Assembly (NCBI RefSeq): GCF_000350225.1
Contig: NW_005179272.1
Location: 1-64,000, forward strand
Reading direction: 5' to 3'
DNA from: Chondrus crispus
Lineage: Eukaryota; Rhodophyta; Florideophyceae; Gigartinales; Gigartinaceae
DNA length: 64,000 nt
This document shows, in pieces, positions 56,538 through 64,000 of the stretch (its first letter is position 1; each line of letters opens with the position of its first letter). The notes beneath the pieces are model-generated. The model was not told the origin of the DNA, did not search any database, and saw nothing but the letters and a program-made list of their open reading frames with translations. The translations under genes and the position numbers were made by a program.

Positions 56538-56642
56538 ATGGATGACCAAAGCTCTGGATCGGTCAGAATCGAGAAGCTGACCGCATCTAACTTTTACATC
56601 TGGAAGCAGAAAATCCAGCTACTGCTTGCTCTCCAAGATGTG
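56538..56642 (+). pseudogene. Family A gag start, interrupted
   Basis: MDDQ to LLALQDV (35 codons). Broken by reversed LTR-B2; Gag resumes at 58355 with VDQYVFDD. Confidence 0.82.
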
Positions 56643-57332
56643 TAATGGTAGGTTCGGAAGGGCAAGGGAAAGAAGGAGGGCAGGTTGATGTGTGTGAGTG
56701 AAGGAGTTGGTGCCGAGGTTTACTTGGAGCCGTCTTTCGGCGATACTTATGCACTTTGAGTGTTACACTATCCCATTACTTTGGCACCTGGTAAACCGTA
56801 CTCACCATATGCGCGACCAAGCGCGGTCCTCTTCTGGCCCGTCCACACTGTTCTATTTCCACCTTACGAATTGACTATTGACTATCACTGCACAACAGTT
56901 TCTACACATTTCGAGTGACTGTAAACCATGGCCCTATGCATGCAATCGTTTCACACCTTACCAATCTGCATCCAGACATGACAGAAGATATTCTTGCACA
57001 ATGAACAACTTGGCATCTCTCTATTTCCAACAACGCAAAGTCCTGTCATATCTCAGTCCCCATACATGCCCTCGTTTCGTACCTTACTAATTTCGGTACA
57101 CACTGCCAGACAACTATCACGGATAGCAACAATGTGCATCCAGACTTTCTACACATCTCGCGTGATATCCGATGTGAATCACACGAGTACTCTCATCCAC
57201 TTGCATCCAACGGCGCACCATAACGAGAGCACAGTACAACGTCGCATGCTGACGAGAGTGTAGTACAACGGCGCATGCTGATGCAAGGGTCGCATACACC
57301 GTGACGCGTACACTGAATACTCACGTAAGTAC
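56643..57332 (-). repeat. LTR-B2 piece (3' part)
   Basis: Reversed LTR-B2 from its end to CTCACGTAAGTAC. About 370 bp of the LTR middle is missing between this piece and 58103, replaced by LTR-A1. Confidence 0.82.
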
Positions 57333-58102
57333 TGTTGGAAATCTTCGACCACATGCTAAGCTCCAAGCCTGACAGATATTACACGTGTACGTCGACGAAA
57401 CCTAAAATGCTTGCAAGAGCATTCTCAGGATGTTTGGTCTTCAACGTGGACACGTGTCATATTTGTACACGGTTGCACTTTCCTATCATTTCCGAGCATG
57501 TTTCAATTTTGGTGTTGACACGTGTAAGTTATGTACCTCGTGGCACTCTACAGTACATTCTGAACATGTTTCATTTTTCTCGATTTGACATGTGTGTGAC
57601 ACGTATGACATTTGTCCTACACGTGTGTGACACGTATGACGTATGTGCCACAGTGGTTATTAATCGTAGTGTAAAATCTGTAATCTACAGTACAGTACAT
57701 TCAGATATTATTGACTCTCAAACGGTCCCAAATTATTAGCAAGAGAGAGTACAAGTAGGAAAGTCATTTGATTATCAACCGAAAGTGGAAATAGGAGAGT
57801 CACTTGATTATCAACCGAGAGTGCAAGAAGGAGAGTCATTTGATTATCAACCGAGAGTGGAAGTAGGAGAGTCACTTGATTATCAACCGAGAGTGCAACA
57901 GGGAGAGTCACTTGATTATCAACCAGTGCAAGAAGGAGAGTCACGTGACCAGCCCTAATGGCTCGTATTGTTTGTAGTTTGAAGAGTATAAGTAGCGCCA
58001 ATAGTTGGCGACCAAGAGTAAAATGGTATCAACTTCTTTTCCCGTCAACCACCAGCAACCTTCAGCCATCCTTCTTCCCTCTGCCCCGCTGACCTTTCTT
58101 TA
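57333..58102 (+). repeat. LTR-A1 (solo or recombinant)
   Basis: Complete 770-bp LTR with six tandem units, TATA box (TATAAG) and CACGTG sites. Flanks AGTAC and CTGAC do not match, so it is not a clean solo insertion. The right junction with LTR-B2 equals the one at 15572/15573. Confidence 0.85.
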
Positions 58103-58354
58103 CTGACACCCAATAGATTTGCAGTATTGCCTGTGTAGCCCTATAACGGTTCGGGCCAAATGCAAATTTTCGGCATTTATGCAAATTTGCATAACCCTCC
58201 AAAAGTCCACTTTCGTCCCCAGAACCCCAAAATTTGAGACTTTACACGTGTCATGTAGTGATATGGGGTGAGGGTCCGGACCGTCGAGTCATGTACACGT
58301 GTCGCTCGATTTTGCACTTTCCAGATATCAGCATGTGGTCGCACATTTTCAGTA
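58103..58354 (-). repeat. LTR-B2 piece (5' end)
   Basis: Reversed first ~250 bp of LTR-B2. Its right end joins gag with the sequence CAGTA-GTGTCGATC. A short duplication around GATGT in gag is plausible but imperfect. Confidence 0.8.
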
Positions 58355-61300
58355 GTGTCGATCAATACGTTTTTGACGATATCCCGGAGAATGCGACGTC
58401 AGATGACCGGAGAAAATGGATCCGTGGTGACGCAAAAGCAAAGGCAGTCATCGGACTCACGCTTTCTGATGACTACTTGCAACATGTGCGAGGTTGTAGC
58501 AGTGCGAAAGAGACATGGGAAGCAATTCTGAATGTGTTTGAGCGTCATACTTTGCTCAACAAACTTGCCGCCCGTCGCGACTTTTACACTGTATCCATGC
58601 TCCCATCCGAGAAAGTGCTCGTGTTCATCAATCGTGTGAAGCAACTTGCTGCCAGATTGCAGTCAATGAGTGTTGAGATTGACGATAAAGAAATTGCAAT
58701 GGCTGTGTTGAATGGCTTGCCTCCACGATTCGATAACTTGATTGTTGCTCTTGACGCACTTGGCAATGAAGATAAAGTGTTTGGACTCGAGTTTGTGAAG
58801 AGTCGTCTGCTGCAAGAAGAACAACGAGAAAGCATGAAGACCGCTTCTGCTTCATCACCACATGCACCTGCACTTGTCAATCGTATGCCTATTCGACGCG
58901 ATATGAAATGTACGAATTGCAATAGACATGGGCATACTGCAGCGCGTTGCTGGGGCAAGGACGTGAATGGGCGCCGACCTGCACCGCCAGATGGGTTTCG
59001 GTCACGCAACACTGGCTTAAAGCCAAGTGCATTCGTTTCTCGAGATGACAATTCTACTGCTGCCTTTGCGGAGAGTGACTTTACTTGCTTGCTTTCGACT
59101 TCCACTCCAGAAAAGAGGGCTGCAAACGAAAGGTCATGGCTTGTCGATTCCGGTTGCAGCGCTCACATTACGTTTGATCGCTCTTTGTTCGTTACGTATG
59201 AACAGATGCAATCTGGATCAGTCGAGATGGGCACGAAGGCTAGAGCTAATGTCGCTGGGCGCGGCGAGGTCGAATTCATGTTGAACGTCAACGGTAGTCC
59301 CCATCCTTGCAAATTGTCAAACGTTTTGCATGTCCCTGATTTCGGATATTCGCTACTGTCTGTTAGCCAAATGGTTTCGAAGGGTTTGCAAGTGTCATTT
59401 GAAAATGAGAAATGCTGCGTTACTGCAGGACCAACTGTAGTTGCCACAGCGAGTCTAGTTGGGGATTTGTACATACTTGACGTCATGAATGAAACCTTTT
59501 CTGCTCACGTAGTTACCCTGCAGACGCTACATGAACGCATGGCCCATGTTAATGTACAAGGAATCGCATCAATGATTCACAATAATGTGGTAAGTGGCAT
59601 CAACGTTCGTCAAAGCGATGTCATCAGTGCAATGAATCCGAAGTCTGACAATCACTCTCCCATTTGTCCTGCGTGTGTGTTTGGCAAAGCAACGCGATCA
59701 GTAATCCCGAAACAGCGATCATCGTCTCGAGCACAGAACTGTCTTGACTTGGTACATTCTGACGTTTGCGGTCCGCTCGAAGTACAGTCGATTGGTGGTT
59801 CCAGATACTTCATTACATTTGTAGATGATCACTCGAACTGGGTAGTTGTGTACACGATGAGAAATAAATCTGAGGCGTTTGCAAAATACAAGTTGTATGA
59901 AAAGTTGGCTCAAACCCACACTGGTCGCAAAGTAAAGGTGCTTCGCACTGATCGAGGGGGAGAGTACTTGTCGACGGAATTCAAGTCGCATTTAGATTTA
60001 AACGGTACGCAGCACCAACTCACAACGGCGTACACCCCTGAACAAAACGGTGTTGCTGAACGTTTAAATCGAACTTTGATTGATCTTGTCCGCTCAATGC
60101 TTTCTCATAAACAGGTCAGTAAGCGATTCTGGGCCGAGGCTCTTGCCACTTCGGTATATGTACGTAATCGAGTTACTTCACGCGCTTTGCCCGTTAATAC
60201 AACTCCGCACCACATTTGGATGAATTCCGCTCCAAATGTTGGCCATTTGCGAGTATTTGGGTCAAAATGTTGGTATACATTACCAAAATTAGAGCTCCGC
60301 AAGCTGGACTTGCGAGCGCGTGAAGCGATGTTTCTTGGGTATTCGCAATGCAGTAAGGCATACAAACTTTGGGACGGAGAGTTGAATAAAATTGTTGTGT
60401 CACGGGATGTCAAGTTTGATGAATCGACATGTGGTATGCATGACATTCCTGCACACGAAGGTGATTCAATCAACTCTGATTTTGACGTTGTACTGCTCGA
60501 TGGCGACAATGGAAATACAGCTGATACCCCAAATACGGATGAGGTCGGTTCTGAAGAGGATGAAGTTTCGGAGGAGGTTCTTGAAAACGATGGTGCTCAT
60601 TCTGTAAGTGAGAATGATGAAGATGAAGATGATGTACCAACTGCCGTCGAAACTCCGAATGTCACTCCTCCAACTCCGACTCCAGCTGTGCGAAGATCGT
60701 CTCGAGTCAGCAGACCTCCCGGATCATGGTGGAGGAGCAACTTTGCAGCTGCTCTTCTTTCACATGCGCATGTCGCTATTGAAGGTCCCAAGACTTTCAA
60801 CCAGGCAACCAACGGTCCTAGAGCTGCATTTTGGCAGACCGGCATTGACAAAGAACTTGCCTCGCAGACTAAGAATCGGACTTGGAAACTTGTTCCTCGA
60901 TCTGAGGCGTCAAACATCTTGACATCTCGATGGGTTTTCAATGTCAAGCAACTGCCTGATGCAAATGGCAATATAGTTAAAAGTGCAAAAGCCAGACTTG
61001 TTGCTCGTGGATTCCAGCAAGTGCAAGGTCTTGACTATACTGAGACATATGCCCCTGTCATAAAGTTTACCACTATTCGTCTACTTCTTGCTTTAGTTGC
61101 TCATTACGACCTCGAACTTCATCAGATGGATGTCGTGACTGCGTTTTTGAACGGCGACTTGGATGAAGACATCTACATGGAGCAACCCGAAAGGTGCATT
61201 GACAAAAGCAAAAGTGACCACGTGTGTAAACTTTTGAAAGCACTTTACGGTCTTAAACAAGCACATCGTCAATGGCATGCCAAAGTGGATGATTTCTTAA

Positions 61301-62364
61301 TTGGTGAATTGGGATTCGAGACTTCGCGTAGTGATCCTTGTCTCTACATTAAACGCATCGGTAACACTATCATGCTGATTGCACTTTATGTCGATGACTT
61401 GTTACTCGCCGGTAGTGATATCGATGCCATCAAATGGATGAAGGGAGAGCTTAATAAACGGTTTGAGATGAAAGACCTTGGTGAAGCAAAAGTCTGCATT
61501 GGTCTTGAAATTCAAAGGGATCGCAGCGCCAAGACTTTGAGTCTCACTCAAACTAAGTATGCATCAAATGTGCTTGACCGTTTTAAAATGTCGACTTGTA
61601 ACCCTTCTCTGACTCCAATGGAACAAGGTCACACAACCACGATTTCTACCGAAAACGACTCCGAAACAAACGCACCGTATCGTGAGGCAGTGGGATCCCT
61701 GATGTACTTGATGGTTGGCACTCGTCCAGACTTGGCATATGCGATTGGAAAGCTTTCTCAACATTCTGCCAACCCATGTGAGTCACACTGGGCAAGTGTG
61801 AAACGGGTAATGCGATACGTGCAAGGGACTCGAAACTTAGGAATCGTGTTTGACAATAAATCCAAATCGCCGGAGTTGTTCGGCTTCAGTGATGCTGACT
61901 GGGCCGGTTGTTCAGACTCTCGCAAGTCGACCAGCGGATATGTTTTCAAGTTCTGCGGTGGAGCGATCAGTTGGAGTTCCCGGAAACAGACTGTGGTTGC
62001 AACTTCGACGTGTGAAGCTGAGTACATTGCACTATGTGAAGCGTGTAAGGAGGCGACTTGGTTGCGTCAAGTGGTTGCTGATGTTCTTGGACTTGATTCT
62101 GATCCCACGATTGTGATGGGGTGTGACAATGCAGGGACTATTTCGTATGCACAGAATGAATCGGTCAACCGTCGTAACAAACATGTTGATGTGAAATACC
62201 ACTATGTACGAGATGCAATTAAGAGAAACGTCATTTCTTTGTCACATTGCCCGACCACTTCCATGCCTGCAGATATCCTGACGAAAGCACTTGGGCGAGT
62301 TCTGTTCCAGAAGTTTGTAGAACTTCTAGGGCTTGCAGTAGCTACTTCTGGTAAAAGCATGTGA
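58291..62364 (+). CDS. Chimeric family A gag-pol with LTR-derived N-terminus
   Basis: A single open frame of about 1,357 codons. The first ~22 residues (from MYTCRSILHFP) come from LTR-B2 read in reverse, then Gag continues at VDQYVFDD, so the normal first ~35 Gag residues are absent. All motifs follow: zinc knuckle CTNCNRHGHTAARC, protease WLVDSGC, HHCC, DD35E, YVDDLLLAGSD, SDADWAG, CEAEYIAL, GCDNAGTI. No stop or frameshift. One RT-region change, EQPERC for EQPEGC. The frame opens further upstream from a TTG, but the ATG at 58291 is the first likely start. LTR-A1 lies just upstream in the same direction and could drive it. Confidence 0.88.
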   Translation: MYTCRSILHFPDISMWSHIFSSVDQYVFDDIPENATSDDRRKWIRGDAKAKAVIGLTLSDDYLQHVRGCSSAKETWEAILNVFERHTLLNKLAARRDFYTVSMLPSEKVLVFINRVKQLAARLQSMSVEIDDKEIAMAVLNGLPPRFDNLIVALDALGNEDKVFGLEFVKSRLLQEEQRESMKTASASSPHAPALVNRMPIRRDMKCTNCNRHGHTAARCWGKDVNGRRPAPPDGFRSRNTGLKPSAFVSRDDNSTAAFAESDFTCLLSTSTPEKRAANERSWLVDSGCSAHITFDRSLFVTYEQMQSGSVEMGTKARANVAGRGEVEFMLNVNGSPHPCKLSNVLHVPDFGYSLLSVSQMVSKGLQVSFENEKCCVTAGPTVVATASLVGDLYILDVMNETFSAHVVTLQTLHERMAHVNVQGIASMIHNNVVSGINVRQSDVISAMNPKSDNHSPICPACVFGKATRSVIPKQRSSSRAQNCLDLVHSDVCGPLEVQSIGGSRYFITFVDDHSNWVVVYTMRNKSEAFAKYKLYEKLAQTHTGRKVKVLRTDRGGEYLSTEFKSHLDLNGTQHQLTTAYTPEQNGVAERLNRTLIDLVRSMLSHKQVSKRFWAEALATSVYVRNRVTSRALPVNTTPHHIWMNSAPNVGHLRVFGSKCWYTLPKLELRKLDLRAREAMFLGYSQCSKAYKLWDGELNKIVVSRDVKFDESTCGMHDIPAHEGDSINSDFDVVLLDGDNGNTADTPNTDEVGSEEDEVSEEVLENDGAHSVSENDEDEDDVPTAVETPNVTPPTPTPAVRRSSRVSRPPGSWWRSNFAAALLSHAHVAIEGPKTFNQATNGPRAAFWQTGIDKELASQTKNRTWKLVPRSEASNILTSRWVFNVKQLPDANGNIVKSAKARLVARGFQQVQGLDYTETYAPVIKFTTIRLLLALVAHYDLELHQMDVVTAFLNGDLDEDIYMEQPERCIDKSKSDHVCKLLKALYGLKQAHRQWHAKVDDFLIGELGFETSRSDPCLYIKRIGNTIMLIALYVDDLLLAGSDIDAIKWMKGELNKRFEMKDLGEAKVCIGLEIQRDRSAKTLSLTQTKYASNVLDRFKMSTCNPSLTPMEQGHTTTISTENDSETNAPYREAVGSLMYLMVGTRPDLAYAIGKLSQHSANPCESHWASVKRVMRYVQGTRNLGIVFDNKSKSPELFGFSDADWAGCSDSRKSTSGYVFKFCGGAISWSSRKQTVVATSTCEAEYIALCEACKEATWLRQVVADVLGLDSDPTIVMGCDNAGTISYAQNESVNRRNKHVDVKYHYVRDAIKRNVISLSHCPTTSMPADILTKALGRVLFQKFVELLGLAVATSGKSM

Positions 62365-62375
62365 TCGAGGGGGAG
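62365..62375 (+). promoter_or_regulatory. Polypurine tract of A3
   Basis: TCGAGGGGGAG before TGTTGTAATTC. Confidence 0.82.
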
Positions 62376-63307
62376 TGTTGTAATTCTACGACCACATGCT
62401 GATATGCATGACACACGACGACAGGTATGACACGTGTAAAAGCAAAAACACTCCGCGTGACGAGCTGAGCAAGTTTGATTTTCAACGTGTACACGTGTGA
62501 TTTCTGTACACGGTTGCACTCTACAGTACTTCAGGAGCAAGTTTGGTTTTCAACCTGTACACGTGTGAAATATGTACACAGTTGCGGTGTACTGTACAAT
62601 CTGAGCATGTTTCATTTTCTCCGCCCGACACGTGTATGACCTGCACACATGTCCTCATTACACTGTCGGACGCGTACAGTACGCCTGCAGTCTTACAGAC
62701 AAAGTGTAGAACCTTGGTGGCGGGTGCCTGGCACGTGCCAAAGGTTTACAGCGTCCATGGAGTGCAGCACGGCTACAGCAGGACACAAAGATACCGTTGC
62801 GCGAGTTTTCAATTCGTAAGGCAAAATGTGCACTGTTGTAATTGACAGTGGACAGGACCTCACGAGAGATTCAGATTCATAAGGCAACGTGTGCGCTGTA
62901 AACAGTCCTTGCAGGATTGATTTGAATTCGTAAGGCAACGTGTGAGCTGTAAACGTGCCTTACGAATTTGTGCCACGCTGGATTTGGAATAGTAAGGGAA
63001 TTTGTGCTTTGCTGTGCTTTGTTGTACTGCCTTACTAATTTCTCCGTCATGACAGTGCTAATTCGTAAGGCGGTTTTCTGTTCTGTTTGTTGGGCCATCG
63101 CCAGTTTGGTAGAGTTCTAGAAGATTGCAGAAGTGTATAAGTAGTGCCAGAAGTTGGCGACTCAAAGTATTTGGTAGTAGAGTTCTAGAAGATTGCAGAA
63201 GTGTATAAGTAGTGCCAGAAGTTGGCGACTCAAAGTAAATCGGTACCCAATCCTTCAACTTCACCTCATCAACCGTCCTTCGAATCCCCTTCGCCCCGCT
63301 GACCTTC
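62376..63307 (+). repeat. LTR-A2 with duplicated core promoter
   Basis: Typical LTR-A2 start and GTAAGG motif series. About 60 bp containing GTGTATAAGTAGTGCC is present twice in tandem (about 63109-63170 and 63176-63237). About 36 bp just upstream of the first copy, present in other LTR-A2s, is missing. The last seven bases (CCAGTA end) are lost where it joins the next leader. Confidence 0.85.
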
Positions 63308-64000
63308 GTGTTTGTTTCTGCTGTCGTTCTCGTTTTGGTCCCCGCTGTCGTTCTCGTTTTGGTTTCTGCTGTCGTTCTCGTTTTTGTTTCTGCTGTCGTT
63401 CTCGTTTTGGTCCCTGCTGTCGTTCTCGTTTTGGTTTCTGCTGTCGTTTCCGCCGCCGTTTCATCGCCGCCGCCGTTCGTTTTGTTCTATCGCCGTCTAC
63501 TTGCTGTCGTTTCCGCCGCCGTTTCATCGCCGCCGCCGTTCGTTTTGTTCTATCGCCGTCTACTTGCTGTCGTTATCATCTTGGTCGTTCGTCTTCGTCT
63601 ACCCGCTGTCGTTTCAACTTGGTGGATCTTCTTCGTGTCTGTTGCAAGAAGACTGCCCTTCGATCACGCCGGTGATCGTCGTAGCTGCCGATACCCTCGC
63701 TCTTGGTGAAAGGCTTGTGCCATTGGAAATCTGACTTGAGCGAGGGTCCGACCAAGAATCGTCGAGAGACGAAACACTGATCCTCGGGGAGGATCACAGT
63801 GTACTGGTCTAGTCGATCCGCACTCTGCCTTCGGGAGGTGCGTCGGCGGTGTGGGTAACGCTCTCGGTATTAGCCCTATAGGTACGACTTCGGTCCCCTG
63901 GGTGAAGAGAATACGTGCCTAAACACTGAACCTCTCACTATACGTGTATAAGGTCGCGTACCTTGATTAAGTTCGCACGGAAGAGGGTGACCCTAGGCGT
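63308..64000 (+). promoter_or_regulatory. Family A leader, primer site missing, runs off the edge
   Basis: Starts GTGTTTGTTTCTGC, so the primer-binding site and about 70 nt of leader are absent. The pyrimidine-rich repeat is longer than in A2, with extra CTGTCGTTCTCGTTTTGG units and a duplicated GCCGTTTCATCGCCGCC piece (about 63447-63555). The structured part with its hairpins follows and continues past the window. Confidence 0.65.

Larger units (their letters stand above)
55284..63307 (+). mobile_element. A3: family A element with LTR-D at 5' and LTR-A2 at 3'
   Basis: A 107-bp LTR-D is followed by the primer-binding site and an A2-type leader, gag start, then (after inserted LTR pieces) the rest of gag-pol, polypurine tract and LTR-A2. 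The two ends are therefore different LTR types, which a normal replication cycle cannot produce without template switching or later recombination. Confidence 0.75.

Noticed and set aside
1-64000. A bacterial or phage defence island or operon
   Set aside because: No ribosome-binding-site-led operons, no prokaryotic genes; everything readable is copia-type retrotransposon with eukaryotic signals.

Overview
The window looks like a block of eukaryotic heterochromatin-like DNA made almost entirely of nested, partly broken Ty1/copia (Pseudoviridae-type) LTR retrotransposons. I found no host protein gene and no independent rRNA or tRNA gene. Eukaryotic origin is shown by the copia gag-pol order (Gag, zinc knuckle, aspartic protease, DD35E integrase, reverse transcriptase, RNase H), by 5-bp target-site duplications (TSDs), by LTRs of 0.1-1.26 kb, and by primer-binding sites complementary to the anticodon arm of initiator tRNA-Met. 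A large repeat-rich protist genome such as an oomycete fits, but the sequence alone does not prove it. Family names below (A, B, LTR-A1/A2/B1/B2/D) are mine.

Family A (Gag starts MDDQ) has a long structured leader and occurs with three different LTR types: LTR-A1 (about 770 bp), LTR-A2 (939 bp) and LTR-D (107 bp). Family B (Gag starts MEDQ) has LTR-B1/B2 (about 1.25 kb). Its leader also holds an extra 180-codon ORF with two U1/matrin-type C2H2 zinc fingers, called ORF0 here.

Layout: 1-3805 is the 5' half of a minus-strand B element (B#1), lying inside the pol of a plus-strand B element (B#2, 3806-9002) that also carries a solo LTR-A1. 9003-14573 is A1 (+). 14574-15572 is an A2-gag/LTR-B2 composite. 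15573-22352 is A1 (-) with both LTRs. 22353-26838 holds B fragments and a truncated B#3 (-). 26839-49706 is a three-level nest: B-X (-) contains A2 (31438-46434, TSD GACAA), which contains B#4 (-) (36045-43906, TSD CCCAA). 49707-51929 is the 3' end of a plus-strand B#5, whose LTR holds a 381-bp TRIM-like mini-element with a tRNA-like split promoter (TSD TAGTC). 51930-55283 is a B leader plus an inverted B#6 gag-pol fragment. 55284-64000 is a family A element that begins with the 107-bp LTR-D and ends with LTR-A2. Its gag is interrupted by LTR-B2 and LTR-A1 pieces, and an intact chimeric gag-pol ORF follows.

The elements share parts. All use the same primer-binding site, family A and the TRIM share a polypurine tract, the three large LTR types share a motif near their 5' end, and A and B share a 55-bp block just upstream of gag. 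Defective copies (shared nonsense in A1, shared 10-bp deletion in B1) occur more than once, which points to mobilisation in trans. The points most worth pursuing are ORF0, the tRNA-like TRIM and its LTR exchange with family A, and the conserved pre-gag block. All counts and boundaries were made by eye.
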